A model generated the notes under the pieces. The model had not been told where the DNA came from and ran no database searches. It was given only the letters and a program-made list of their open reading frames with translations. The translations under genes and the position numbers were made by a program. Below are positions 18,233 to 27,237 of a stretch of DNA of 64,000 bases, in pieces. Positions within the stretch are counted from its first letter, which is position 1, and every line of letters starts with the position of its first letter. Source of the DNA: a bacterium (GTDB taxonomy: Bacteria > Myxococcota_A > Polyangia > Nannocystales > Nannocystaceae); contig JANSYI010000009.1 of assembly GCA_024742475.1 (NCBI GenBank), forward strand, positions 186,001-250,000, read 5' to 3'.

Positions 18233-19079
18233 TCCGTGACCTCCGGCGCATCCGCGACGTCACTTGGGAGCAGGCCGGCATCCGCCAGCTCACTCGGAGT
18301 CGTTCGCCCGGAGGTCACGATGACGCTTGCCGTCCCGGAGACGACCCTGCTCGGGACGGGGGGCCCGTACTCGTATCCGTCGTGGACGTCTTCGGGCATT
18401 TCGGCGAGCAGGTCTCCACCTCGGTACGTCTGCGACAGCGCGTGGCGGTCGTAGATCGTTGCAATCGTGCCGGCTTCCGGCCCGAACACAGTGTCCCCGG
18501 TCCCCAGGTGGAAGAAGAGGGGTGGGGCCGACGCGCCGAGGAGGGACGCGGTTCCCTCTGGGCTGGAGACGGTAGCCCAGACGGAGAGCGCTCCAGAGTT
18601 GCCGATGACCCCGTCTCCTGGGGTGTAGCCAGCTGCGTCGACGAGATGGGTGACTTGCTCCTGTGGTCCGAGCTCGAGCTGCGCGTTTGGCAACGCCGTT
18701 GTTGCGCCCGTTCCGCCATCTCCCTCCACATGTACGAGTACGGTGAGCGCTTCGTCCCTGAGGTTCTTGACCGTTAGTGGGAGTGCGCTCAGATTCGCCC
18801 CCTCCGCGAGATGCTGATCAGCCTCGAAGTCGGCCCATGCCAGTGTCAGTGGCTCTTCGGGGTGGCCGTTGGCGCAACTGTGAACCTCGACTCCGGTCCC
18901 GCTCGGTTGTGGCGTTTCGGCACTTGGGCCAACTTCGATGTTGACACCGTCCGGGAGGATGCTGTTGTTGCGGAAATGGATTTCGCTCTCAGGACCGTCG
19001 CAGCCAACGAGCGCTAAACCTAGCACAACCGCGGTGAGACGAATGTTTGAGTAGGGGGGGGGGCTGTCATTCCTGACAT
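18229..19079 (-). CDS. Lipoprotein with homopolymer-interrupted start region
   Basis: The lipobox is in LTAVVLGLALVGCDG, followed by ~250 residues rich in beta strands with no recognised domain. As given, the only continuous frame starts at a weak GTG at 19110 and passes through a run of ten C residues. The better start, ATG 19079 with GGAAGA upstream (a second ATG at 19070), is in a different frame that would join the lipoprotein only with 8 or 11 C residues. I list the strong start; the uninterrupted GTG frame would run 18229-19110 (293 residues). Overlaps the metallopeptidase start by 4 bp. Confidence 0.6.
19054..19063. repeat. G10/C10 homopolymer tract at a lipoprotein start
   Basis: Ten consecutive G on the plus strand (C on the coding strand) between the best ATG starts (19079, 19070) and the signal peptide of the lipoprotein at 18229. 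One added base would place the ATG with the good ribosome-binding site in frame. This is the layout of a slipped-strand phase-variation switch, although a miscounted homopolymer in the assembly would look the same. Confidence 0.85.
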
Positions 19080-19231
19080 GTCTTCCGATAATAAAGGCGC
19101 GTCTCGGCACTCGTCAAGCTAGACCGGCCGATTCTCGCTTCGGTGCGGCCGGCCCGTGGCGAACTTTTTTCAATTCTTTGCAGCGGCAGGACCATGGGGC
19201 TCGCGCGCGGGACCCTGGCTGAGGTTTGCTC

Positions 19232-20470
19232 TCACGGCCGCCGCCTGCAAACCCCGAACACCACCAGCAGCCATAGCGGCGAAGGCGTGGGCGCGCCGCT
19301 GCGGCAGTCGCAGCTGCCCGGGAACGGGTCGTAGGGGTCTTCGTTGCGACGTCGCTCGGGGCCCAGCGCGGCGTCGGGGGGCAGGTCGTCTTCGTCCTCG
19401 CCCGCGTCGCCCGTGCTGCCGAAGCTCGGCTCGTCGTCGGTGTCGCCTTCGCCGTGGTCGTCGGTGTCGCCCTCGTCGTCTCCGAGCACGACCAGCTCGA
19501 GCACCTCGGTGGTCTGCGCGTTGCCTGCCGCGTCGTAGGCTCTGGCCTCGAAGTGGTAGGTGCCCGGCGGCGCGCCGCTGACCTCCCATGAGAACGGTCG
19601 GTCATCGTCGGTGGCGACGAGCTCTCCGGCCGCGAGCAGCTCGACCGCGACCACCCCGACGTCGTCTTCGGCGTCGACCGAGAGGATGAACGACTCTCCA
19701 TCGTCATAGGTGGCCCCATCCTGCGGCGCGGTGAACCACACCTGCGGCGGCGCGATGTCGGCGGGGCGGGGGCCCATGAAGCGCATCAGCTCGGCGTAGC
19801 CGTTTTGCAGGTTCGCCGACCCGCACGAGGCTTGATGCTGCTCGGTGCACAGGATGCCGATGCCTTCGGCCTCGAGCACCGTGTTGCACGCGTCGAGAAA
19901 GCTCGGATCTCCCCCGGTGTTGTAGGGGTACATGACGTCGTTTTTCTCGTCGACGTGCTCCAAGCCGTAGGAGTGCGCGAGCTCTTGGCTGATCGTCGTC
20001 GCCGTCGCCGACGCCGTGAAGCTGTCGTCCACGTGGTGAAACGCGAACACGACATTGTTCGAGGTCCAGTCGTTGCCGCAGTCGAGCAGTGCGAGGCCGA
20101 GCGATCCGTTGGTGAAGTTGGTGGGCCCCACCATCACCATCGAGTAGTCGCCTGCGCTCGGGCGCCGGTCGGTGACCGTCGCGGCGAACGGCTGCCAGTC
20201 TTGGTGGACGGCCTGCATCACCGCGGCTCGCTTGGTGCCGGTGCCGTAGCCCTCGAAGGCACCCGTCCACCCGATCCGCGTGCCGTTGGTGCGCGCGTCC
20301 TCGCGCTCGTCGTTGAGCACGGCCCCGTCGAAGTTGACGAAGAAGGTGGCGGCGACAGGGCCCGCGGCGTGTTGCGGGTTGGCGTGTCGCATCGCGTTCG
20401 CGGGCGGTGGCAGCGGCGCGGCGCGAGCCGGCCCCGGGGGCGCCACCGTCGCGAGCAAGAGGGCCAGCAT
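19232..20470 (-). CDS. Metzincin-like, Ig-domain, MYXO-CTERM surface protein
   Basis: A 412-residue protein; ATG 20470 gives a signal peptide (MLALLLATVAPPGPARA). The central region reads as a metzincin with its helix at 162-172, but the first ligand is Gln: QELAHSYGLEH, followed by DVMYPY, which could supply the Met-turn. An Ig-like domain (PPQVWFTAPQDGATYDDGE to AYDAAGNAQTTEVLEL) and a long Asp/Glu linker follow. The tail has a CDC motif, a short hydrophobic span (PLWLLVVFGV) and CRRRP, matching MYXO-CTERM sorting signals processed by a myxosortase. Gln for His makes full catalytic competence doubtful. Confidence 0.78.
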   Translation of the reverse strand: MLALLLATVAPPGPARAAPLPPPANAMRHANPQHAAGPVAATFFVNFDGAVLNDEREDARTNGTRIGWTGAFEGYGTGTKRAAVMQAVHQDWQPFAATVTDRRPSAGDYSMVMVGPTNFTNGSLGLALLDCGNDWTSNNVVFAFHHVDDSFTASATATTISQELAHSYGLEHVDEKNDVMYPYNTGGDPSFLDACNTVLEAEGIGILCTEQHQASCGSANLQNGYAELMRFMGPRPADIAPPQVWFTAPQDGATYDDGESFILSVDAEDDVGVVAVELLAAGELVATDDDRPFSWEVSGAPPGTYHFEARAYDAAGNAQTTEVLELVVLGDDEGDTDDHGEGDTDDEPSFGSTGDAGEDEDDLPPDAALGPERRRNEDPYDPFPGSCDCRSGAPTPSPLWLLVVFGVCRRRP

Positions 20471-20601
20471 GATCCTCTCTTCGACCGCCCGGTCCACACC
20501 TGCAGCGGCCAGCCCTGGCCCCGGCGCGCCCCGGCGCCCGGCGGCCCACATCGTGCCGCGGCAATGCACGAACGCGAGCGTGGGCCTGCTACGCTCGAGC
20601 C

Positions 20602-21327
20602 ATGGATCGCGCACAGTTCCAGGAGGCGCTGCTGTCGGTGATGGAGCGAAAGGTCCACTGGGCCTGGCCGCGCTTCACCTCGGGCAAGGTTCCCGCCGAC
20701 CGCCTGCACATCCACCTCGAGCACGAGTACGGGGTCTACATTCGCGACTTCGCGCGCTTGATCGGCCGGGCCTACGTACAGTGCCCCATCGAAGCCGTGC
20801 GCATCGAGCTGGCCGAGAACCTCTACGAGGAGGAGACGGGGCGGCTGACACGAGGTCGCCCCCACGCGAATCTGTTCCTCGAGTATCCGCGCGGTTTGGG
20901 CATGGATCTCTCCCGCTTCGAGCACGTGGAGCTGCTGCCCGCCGCGCAGGAGTACCGGCGCACGCTCGATGCGCTCACGTCCGATCACGGCTGGGAGGTG
21001 GCGACCGCCGTCACGACGATCTTCGTCGAGGGCACGCCCTTCGAGCGCGGCGAGCTCGAGGACGGCGCGCCCAAGCGGCCCGCGCCCCCGCTCGAGGATC
21101 ACCCTTTGGTGAAGCACTACGGGTTGCCCGTGGAGTCGCTGGCGCTCACGAAGGTGCACCGGGAGGTCGAGGGCGACCATCGCGCCTCCGCCTGGACGAT
21201 GGTGCTCGATCACGTGCCGCCGGCGCGCCGGACCGACGTCGTGGCGGGCATGGAACGCGCGCTGCGAGGCTGGCTCGCCTACCGAGACGCCGTGGCCGAG
21301 GCGTGTGGCGTGCAACGGGCCGCGTAG
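20602..21327 (+). CDS. Haem-oxygenase-fold diiron enzyme (HDO/CADD/UndA-like)
   Basis: A 241-residue, all-helical protein resembling PqqC/TenA-fold, iron-containing redox enzymes. Likely metal ligands lie in AENLYEEETG (with a His further on in GRPHANLF), the TIFVEGT helix and KVHREVEGDH. The last gives the spacing H-x3-E-x2-H, corresponding to H-x3-D/E-x2-H of UndA and CADD. These families use O2 on small amines, amino acids or fatty acids; the substrate here is unknown. Divergent from the MYXO-CTERM gene with 131 bp between them, and possibly a single-gene transcript. Confidence 0.78.
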   Translation: MDRAQFQEALLSVMERKVHWAWPRFTSGKVPADRLHIHLEHEYGVYIRDFARLIGRAYVQCPIEAVRIELAENLYEEETGRLTRGRPHANLFLEYPRGLGMDLSRFEHVELLPAAQEYRRTLDALTSDHGWEVATAVTTIFVEGTPFERGELEDGAPKRPAPPLEDHPLVKHYGLPVESLALTKVHREVEGDHRASAWTMVLDHVPPARRTDVVAGMERALRGWLAYRDAVAEACGVQRAA

Positions 21328-21378
21328 CTTGCCGCCCGCTCGGCCCGTGTCGTAGGGTGTCGGCGGGAGGAGCAATCC

Positions 21379-22548
21379 ATGACGCGATGGAATGTACTGG
21401 GATGTGTGGCGCTGCTGTTCGTAGCGTGTGATGACAGCGCTGGGGGGAACTCCTTGGTCGGGGGCTCCTCGTCCGAAGGCGAGGCCGGGACGGGCGACGA
21501 CACCGCGCCACCGACCGCGACGGCGTCCGACAGCGCCGACACGCAGGACTCGAACTCGGGCAACACGAACCCGACGGACCCCACCGACCCGACGGACCCG
21601 ACCGATCCCACGGACCCGACCGATCCCACGGACCCGACCGACCCAACCAAGGGCGGGAGCGGCAGCTCGTCGGAGACCGGTGAGGAGATCGAAGGCGTGG
21701 TCCGCTTCATCGCCATGGGCGACGGCGGCGAGGGCAACGACGCTCAGTATGCGGTCGCCGACATCGTCGAGCAGGTCTGCGAGCAGCGTGGGTGCGAGTT
21801 CGTCCTCTACCTCGGCGACAACTTCTACGACGTGGGCGTGGACTCCACGATGGACGTGCAGTTCCAGGACAAGTTCGAGATGCCCTACGCGGACCTCGAC
21901 CTGCCCTTCTACATCACGTTGGGCAACCACGACTACGGCACGCTGGGCAACGAGTGGCTCAAGAGCCAGTACCAGATCGAGTACACGCAGTACTCCGACA
22001 AGTGGAACCTGCCCAACGAGTGGTACAGCTTCACCGCCGGCCACGTCACGTTCATTTCCATCGACAGCGCGCAGCTGTTTTGGAACCACAACTTCAACGA
22101 CCAGCGCGAGTTCGTCGAAGGGGTGCTGGCCGCCTCCGACAGCGACTACACGGTCGCCTTTGGTCACCACCCGTACCTCTCCAACGGGCGGCACGGCAAC
22201 GCGGGCAACTACGAGGGCGTCTCGTTCGTGCCGATCGTCAACGGCGAGCACATCGAGGAGTGGACCGAGGACGTGATGTGCGGAAACATCGACATCTACT
22301 TCAGCGGCCACGACCACAACCGGCAGTGGCACCCCGAGGCGTGCGGCTCGCACTTCATCGTCAGCGGCGCCGCGGCCAAGACCACGGACTTCGAAAACCG
22401 CGACGACAACCCCGAGCCGTACTTCCAAGACGACCAGACGCCGGGCTTTGCGTGGGTCGAAATCGACGGCACCACCATGACCGTCGCCTTCTTCGACCAA
22501 AACGGCGTCGAGCCCAACTACGAGAACTCCATCGAACTCGGTGGCTGA
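21379..22548 (+). CDS. Calcineurin-like/purple-acid-type phosphatase lipoprotein
   Basis: A 389-residue protein. Lipoprotein signal MTRWNVLGCVALLFVACDD, then a Ser/Thr/Asp tether including about eight PTD tripeptides, then the metallophosphoesterase domain from residue ~105. Metal motifs in order: MGDGGEG, YLGDNFYD, LGNHDYG, FGHHPYLS and FSGHDHNRQWH. The single-domain layout with a Tyr in DNFYD matches tartrate-resistant (ACP5-like) acid phosphatases. Predicted on the cell surface or periplasm, releasing phosphate from organic esters. The stop overlaps the next gene's GTG by 8 bp. Confidence 0.88.
   Translation: MTRWNVLGCVALLFVACDDSAGGNSLVGGSSSEGEAGTGDDTAPPTATASDSADTQDSNSGNTNPTDPTDPTDPTDPTDPTDPTDPTDPTKGGSGSSSETGEEIEGVVRFIAMGDGGEGNDAQYAVADIVEQVCEQRGCEFVLYLGDNFYDVGVDSTMDVQFQDKFEMPYADLDLPFYITLGNHDYGTLGNEWLKSQYQIEYTQYSDKWNLPNEWYSFTAGHVTFISIDSAQLFWNHNFNDQREFVEGVLAASDSDYTVAFGHHPYLSNGRHGNAGNYEGVSFVPIVNGEHIEEWTEDVMCGNIDIYFSGHDHNRQWHPEACGSHFIVSGAAAKTTDFENRDDNPEPYFQDDQTPGFAWVEIDGTTMTVAFFDQNGVEPNYENSIELGG
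21571..21648 (+). repeat. 9-bp tandem repeat encoding (Pro-Thr-Asp)n
   Basis: Nine-base units of the type CCGACGGAC / CCGACCGAT / CCCACGGAC repeated about eight times in frame, encoding a PTD tether between the lipid anchor and the phosphatase domain. Unit-length changes would keep the frame and only alter tether length. Confidence 0.9.
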
Positions 22549-23161
22549 GGGGCTCGCGCCCAGCTTCTTCGCGCGCGATGTCGTGGACGTCGCGCGCGAG
22601 CTGGTTGGGATGACGCTGACGCGGGGCGAGGTCTCGCTGCGGATCACCGAGACTGAGGCCTACAAGTGGCCGCCGGACACGGCTTGTCACGCCAAGGCTG
22701 GCAGGACCGAGAGGACCGCCCCGCTGTTCGGGCCGCCGGGGCGCGCCTACGTGTACCTGTGCTACGGGATCCACAACCTGCTCAACCTCGTCACGGGGCA
22801 GGACGGGCAGGCGCAGGCGGTGCTGGTCCGGGCCTGCTCGCCGCTGGCTGGCCTCGGGGTGGTCGAGCGCCGCCGAGGCAAGAGGCGAGGTGCGGCGCTG
22901 CTCGATGGACCGGGCAAAGTGGGCCAAGCCCTGGCCCTCGATACGTCCTGGTCGCACCACGACGTGACCGAGACCGGTGGCCTACAGGTGCTCGCCGGGG
23001 TCGCTCCCGAGGCGCTGCTCGCCGGGCCGCGCGTCGGCATCGACTACGCGCTGCCCGAACACCGCGCGCTGCCCTGGCGCTTCGCGGAGGCCGGGTCGCG
23101 CTGGGTCAGCCACCGCAAGTCCTTGCGTCCGCTGGGCGCAGTCGCGACGATGCCCGCATGA
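22541..23161 (+). CDS. 3-methyladenine DNA glycosylase (AAG/MPG family)
   Basis: A 206-residue protein from GTG 22541. Diagnostic stretches are FARDVVDVARELVGMTL, RITETEAYKWPPDTACHA (catalytic Glu in TETEAY), RAYVYLCYGIHNLLNLV and LLDGPGKVGQALAL. The fold flips alkylated purines out of DNA and hydrolyses the glycosidic bond. It overlaps the phosphatase stop upstream by 8 bp and the hemB start downstream by 4 bp, though no functional link to either is obvious. Confidence 0.92.
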   Translation: MAEGLAPSFFARDVVDVARELVGMTLTRGEVSLRITETEAYKWPPDTACHAKAGRTERTAPLFGPPGRAYVYLCYGIHNLLNLVTGQDGQAQAVLVRACSPLAGLGVVERRRGKRRGAALLDGPGKVGQALALDTSWSHHDVTETGGLQVLAGVAPEALLAGPRVGIDYALPEHRALPWRFAEAGSRWVSHRKSLRPLGAVATMPA

Positions 23162-24144
23162 CGCTCGACCTCCGCGAACGCCCCCGTCGCAACCGAAAGT
23201 CCGCCGCGATCCGCTCGGCGTGTCGGGAGACGCACCTGGGGCCCGAGCACTTCATCTACCCGCTGTTCGTGCACGGCGGCGATGACGACATTCCGATTAC
23301 GTCCATGCCGGGATGCAGGCGGCTGAGCGTGCGAGGCTTGATGACCGAGCTCGAGGAGGCCGTCGACGCGGGGGTGGGCATGGTCGCTCTGTTTCCCAAG
23401 ATCCCCGACGACCTCAAGGACAGCGTCGGCACCGAGTCCCACAACCCCAAGGGCCTCATTCCCGATGTGCTCAAGCGGGTCAAGGACCGCTGGCCCGAGC
23501 TGATGCTGGTCACCGACGTCGCGCTCGACCCGTACTCCTCCGACGGTCACGACGGCATCGTGGCGCCCGATGGGCGTATCCTCAACGACGAGACGGTCGA
23601 GGTGCTGTGCAAGCAGGCGCTGGCCCAGGCCGAAGCGGGCGCCGACATCATCGCGCCCAGCGACATGATGGATGGCCGGGTCGGAGCCATTCGCGACGCC
23701 CTCGATGACGGGGGGTTCACCGGGGTGTCGATCCTCGCGTACACGGCCAAGTACGCCTCGGCGTTCTACGGGCCGTTCCGCGAAGCGCTCGACTCGGCGC
23801 CTCGCGGGGGCGACAAGAAGACCTATCAGATGGATCCGGCCAACGTTCGGGAGGCGCTGCGCGAGGCGGGGCTCGACGAAGACGAAGGCGCGGACATGCT
23901 CATGGTCAAGCCGGCCATGGCCTACCTCGACGTGGTCTCGGCGCTGCGCGACGCCTCCACGCTGCCGATTGCGGCGTACCAAGTCAGTGGCGAGTACGCG
24001 ATGTTCAAGGCGGCTGCCGAGCGTGGCTGGCTCGACGAGCGCGCGGTCGTGCTCGAGATGCTCACCTCGATCCGCCGCGCAGGCGCAGACATCATCCTCA
24101 GCTACTACGCCAAGGATGCCAGCCGCTGGATCGCCGGGAGCTGA
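23158..24144 (+). CDS. hemB: Delta-aminolevulinic acid dehydratase (porphobilinogen synthase)
   Basis: A 328-residue protein condensing two 5-aminolevulinate molecules to porphobilinogen in haem synthesis. Schiff-base lysines are visible at Lys198 (YTAKYASAFYGPFR) and Lys251 (MLMVKPAMAYLD). The segment that carries zinc-binding cysteines in E. coli-type enzymes reads DVALDPYSSDGHDG here, with aspartates instead, as in Mg-dependent HemB. Its ATG overlaps the glycosylase stop (ATGA), and the oligopeptidase B gene starts two bases after its stop, so it sits inside a tightly packed transcript. Confidence 0.96.
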   Translation: MTLDLRERPRRNRKSAAIRSACRETHLGPEHFIYPLFVHGGDDDIPITSMPGCRRLSVRGLMTELEEAVDAGVGMVALFPKIPDDLKDSVGTESHNPKGLIPDVLKRVKDRWPELMLVTDVALDPYSSDGHDGIVAPDGRILNDETVEVLCKQALAQAEAGADIIAPSDMMDGRVGAIRDALDDGGFTGVSILAYTAKYASAFYGPFREALDSAPRGGDKKTYQMDPANVREALREAGLDEDEGADMLMVKPAMAYLDVVSALRDASTLPIAAYQVSGEYAMFKAAAERGWLDERAVVLEMLTSIRRAGADIILSYYAKDASRWIAGS

Positions 24145-24146
24145 AC

Positions 24147-26216
24147 GTGCCCACCTCGCCACCTGTCGCCCCCAAGCGCCCGCACTCCATCACCACGCAC
24201 GGCGTCACGCGGGAGGACCCCTACGCGTGGATGCAGGATCGCGAAGACCCAGCCGTACGCGCCTATCTCGACGCCGAGAACGCGTACACCGACGCGCAGG
24301 TCGAACCCACTGCGCAGCTGCGGAAGGCGCTCTACGAGGAGATGCTCGCGCGCATCGACGAGAGCGACCAGTCGGTGCCGGTCCGCCAGGACGACTGGCT
24401 CTACTACACCCGCATGGTGAAGGGGCAAGACTACCCGCTGCACTGCCGTCGGCATTGTCCCAAGGGGCGGCCCGAGGCCGACGCGGGGCCCGAGCAGGTC
24501 TACCTCGACGAGAACGCGCTGGCGGAGGACCAAGAGTTCTTCGCGCTCGGAGACCTCGACATTCGCAAGGCCCACGACTTGGCCGCGTACACCGTCGACC
24601 TCTCGGGCGATGAGCGCTACACGCTGTTCGTGCGTGATCTGAGCACGGGCACGCTGCACGGCACCACGATCGAAGACGTCGCCGACGAGGTCCTTTGGGC
24701 CATGGACGGCACGTCGCTGCTCTACCTGCGGCTCGACGACGCGCATCGTCCGTTTCAGGTGTGGCGGCACGAGCTCGGCTCGGATCCGGAGTCCGACCAG
24801 CTCGTCTTCGAAGAACTCGACGAGGCGTTCTACGTCGGCATTCGGCTCACCCGCAGCGAACGGTTCATCGTCATCGGGTCGCACAGCCAGGTCACCTCCG
24901 AGGAGCACCTGCTCGACGCCAAAGCCCCCGGCGGCCCGCTGCGGGTCGTCGCGCCACGTCGCCAAGACGTCGAGTACACGGTCGAGCATCGCCGTGAGCA
25001 CCTGCTCGTGCTCACCAACCACGAGGCGCCCACCTTCGCCGTGCGTCGGGCACCCATCGACGCTCCTGCCACGTGGGAGCCCTTCATCGACGTGCGCGAG
25101 GACGTCACGATCGAGGACGTCGAAGCGTTCGACGACTGGATCGTCGTCTCCCAGCGTCGGGACGCGCTGCGCGAGATCGTCGTGCACGAGGTCGAAAGCG
25201 GCGAGCATCATGTCATCGAAATGCCCGACCCCGTGTACGCGGCCTGGGTGGGGGCGAACCCCGACCCTGCCACCGCGGTGCTGCGGCTGGGCTACACCTC
25301 GCTCGGGGTCCCGCACTCGGTGTTCGACTACGATCTGCGCACGCGCGCGCGGACGCTCCGCAAGCAGCAGCGGGTGTTCGGCTTCGATCCCGACACCGTC
25401 GTGACCGAGCGGCTGTGGGTCGAGGCGGCCGATGGCGCCTCGATTCCGGTCTCGCTCGTTCGGCGTCGCGCCGACGTGGGCAAGTCGATTCCCGTCTGGA
25501 TGTACGGCTATGGCAGCTACGGCGCGAACAGCTCGCCGACGTTCAGCACCACGCGGGTGAGCCTGCTCGAGCGCGGCATCGGGGTGGCCATCGCCCACGT
25601 CCGGGGCGGGGCGATCAAGGGGCGCACCTGGTACGAAGACGGCAAGCTCCTGCGCAAGAAGAACACGTTCACCGACTTCATCGCCGTCGCCGAGGCGCTG
25701 AAGGCCCGCGGCATCGCGTCCTCGCTGGCGATGTACGGAGGCAGCGCCGGGGGGCTCCTCGTGGGTGCCGTGGCCAACGAGCGCCCAGACCTCTTCGAGG
25801 TCGCCATCGCCGACGTCCCGTTCGTCGACGTGCTCAACACGATGCTCGACGAATCGCTCCCGCTGACCGTGGTCGAGTGGGAAGAGTGGGGCAACCCCAA
25901 CGAGCCCGAGACGTTCGAATACATGGCCTCGTATGCCCCCTACGAGAACGTCGCCGCCCAGGACTACCCGGCGATGCTGTTGCTCGCCGGGTGGACCGAC
26001 CCGCGCGTGTCGTACTGGGAGCCAGCGAAGTTCACCGCGCGGCTGCGGGAGCACAACACCGGGTCACGGCCCATCCTGCTGCGTACGCACTTCGAGGCCG
26101 GGCACGGAGGTCCCTCGGGTCGCTACGCGGCCTACGAAGAGACCGCGTTCATCTACGCGTTCGCCCTCGAGCAGCTCGGGGTTCACTCGGCCCAGCAAAG
26201 CCCGACCGACTCGTAG
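24147..26216 (+). CDS. Oligopeptidase B-like S9 serine peptidase (protease II)
   Basis: A 689-residue protein from GTG 24147, two bases after hemB. N-terminal beta-propeller (starts GVTREDPYAWMQDREDP, the family signature) and a C-terminal alpha/beta hydrolase with Ser533 (YGGSAGGLL), Asp618 (GWTDPRVSYWEP) and His653 (EAGHGGPSGR). Family members cleave after basic residues in short peptides. No signal peptide, so cytoplasmic. Length matches the usual ~690. Confidence 0.94.
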   Translation: MPTSPPVAPKRPHSITTHGVTREDPYAWMQDREDPAVRAYLDAENAYTDAQVEPTAQLRKALYEEMLARIDESDQSVPVRQDDWLYYTRMVKGQDYPLHCRRHCPKGRPEADAGPEQVYLDENALAEDQEFFALGDLDIRKAHDLAAYTVDLSGDERYTLFVRDLSTGTLHGTTIEDVADEVLWAMDGTSLLYLRLDDAHRPFQVWRHELGSDPESDQLVFEELDEAFYVGIRLTRSERFIVIGSHSQVTSEEHLLDAKAPGGPLRVVAPRRQDVEYTVEHRREHLLVLTNHEAPTFAVRRAPIDAPATWEPFIDVREDVTIEDVEAFDDWIVVSQRRDALREIVVHEVESGEHHVIEMPDPVYAAWVGANPDPATAVLRLGYTSLGVPHSVFDYDLRTRARTLRKQQRVFGFDPDTVVTERLWVEAADGASIPVSLVRRRADVGKSIPVWMYGYGSYGANSSPTFSTTRVSLLERGIGVAIAHVRGGAIKGRTWYEDGKLLRKKNTFTDFIAVAEALKARGIASSLAMYGGSAGGLLVGAVANERPDLFEVAIADVPFVDVLNTMLDESLPLTVVEWEEWGNPNEPETFEYMASYAPYENVAAQDYPAMLLLAGWTDPRVSYWEPAKFTARLREHNTGSRPILLRTHFEAGHGGPSGRYAAYEETAFIYAFALEQLGVHSAQQSPTDS

Positions 26217-26241
26217 CCCTTCGGCGGTGCCTCAGAAGGGC
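26216..26241. terminator. Possible bidirectional stem-loop between convergent genes
   Basis: GCCCTTC at 26216-26222 pairs with GAAGGGC at 26235-26241 across a 12-nt loop, at the junction of the convergent oligopeptidase B and proline iminopeptidase genes. It overlaps both coding ends and has no T-run, so termination is tentative. Confidence 0.3.
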
Positions 26242-27185
26242 CGGTCGGCGAAGCTGTCGGTCGCCTCGACCAGCGCACGCAGGATGCCTGGCTCGTTGGC
26301 GGAGTGGCCCGCGTCGTCGACGAACTTCAAGGTCGATTCGGGCCAGGCCTCGTGCAGGCGCCACGCGTTGCGAGGCGGACAGATGACGTCGTAGCGGCCG
26401 TGCACGATGACACCGGGGATGTGGCGCATGGCGTCGATGCCCTCGAGCAGCTGCGTCTCGTGCTCGAGGAAGCCGGCGTTGACGAAGTAGTGGCACTCGA
26501 TGCGTGCGAAGGCCAAGGTGAACGAGGTCTCCTCGCAGTGCCGGACCAGATCGGGGTCGGGCATCAGCGTCGCGACGCGGCACTCCCACAGGCTCCACGC
26601 GCGCGCAGCTTCGGCGCGGACCTTGGGGTCGTCGCTGGTCAGTCGCCGGTGGTAGGCCGCGATGATGTCGCCCTGTTCCTCGGGCGGAATCGCGGCGAGA
26701 AAGTCGGCGTACGCGTCGGGGAAGAGCATCCGTGTGCCGTCCCGGTAGAACCAGTCCATCTCGTCTTGGGAGAAGGTGAAGATGCCTCGCAAGACGAGCT
26801 CGGTGACGCGATCGGGGTGCTTCTGTGCGTAGGCGAGCGCGAGCGTGCTGCCCCACGAGCCTCCGAAGACCTGCCACCGCTCGATGTCGAGGTGCTCGCG
26901 GAGCTTCTCGATGTCGTCGACCAGGTGCCAGGTCGTGTTGTTCTGAAGCGATGCGTGCGGGCGACTCTTGCCGCAGCCGCGCTGGTCGAGCAGCACGATG
27001 CGATAGCGCTTGGGGTCGAAGAAGCGCCGATGCTTGGGTTCGGTGCCTCCGCCCGGACCGCCGTGCAGGAACACCACCGGCTTTCCGTCGGGGTTGCCCG
27101 AGACCTCCCAGTAGATCTCGTGCAGGTCGTCGACGCGCAACAGACCCGAGGCGTGCGGTTCGATCTCCGGGTACAGGCTCGTCAC
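26232..27185 (-). CDS. pip: Proline iminopeptidase (S33)
   Basis: A 317-residue alpha/beta hydrolase from GTG 27185. Signature elements: HGGPGGGTEPKHRRFFDP (oxyanion region), LLDQRGCGKSRPH, the nucleophile elbow GGSWGS with Ser110, VHGRYDVICPP (Asp) and DAGHS (His). These are specific for prolyl aminopeptidases that remove N-terminal proline from peptides. Together with the convergent oligopeptidase B it forms a small cytoplasmic peptide-degradation neighbourhood. Confidence 0.95.
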   Translation of the reverse strand: MTSLYPEIEPHASGLLRVDDLHEIYWEVSGNPDGKPVVFLHGGPGGGTEPKHRRFFDPKRYRIVLLDQRGCGKSRPHASLQNNTTWHLVDDIEKLREHLDIERWQVFGGSWGSTLALAYAQKHPDRVTELVLRGIFTFSQDEMDWFYRDGTRMLFPDAYADFLAAIPPEEQGDIIAAYHRRLTSDDPKVRAEAARAWSLWECRVATLMPDPDLVRHCEETSFTLAFARIECHYFVNAGFLEHETQLLEGIDAMRHIPGVIVHGRYDVICPPRNAWRLHEAWPESTLKFVDDAGHSANEPGILRALVEATDSFADRPF

Positions 27186-27237
27186 GCGGACGAGCTTTGC
27201 AGGTTTACCGCCGCGTGACTAGCGAGCCCGGGTCGGG

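Noticed and set aside
20218..22647. Long (809-codon) minus-strand frame across the phosphatase region
   Set aside because: It is the complement of three plus-strand genes with strong family motifs; its composition is His/Arg/Val-rich as expected of an antisense shadow in GC-rich DNA.
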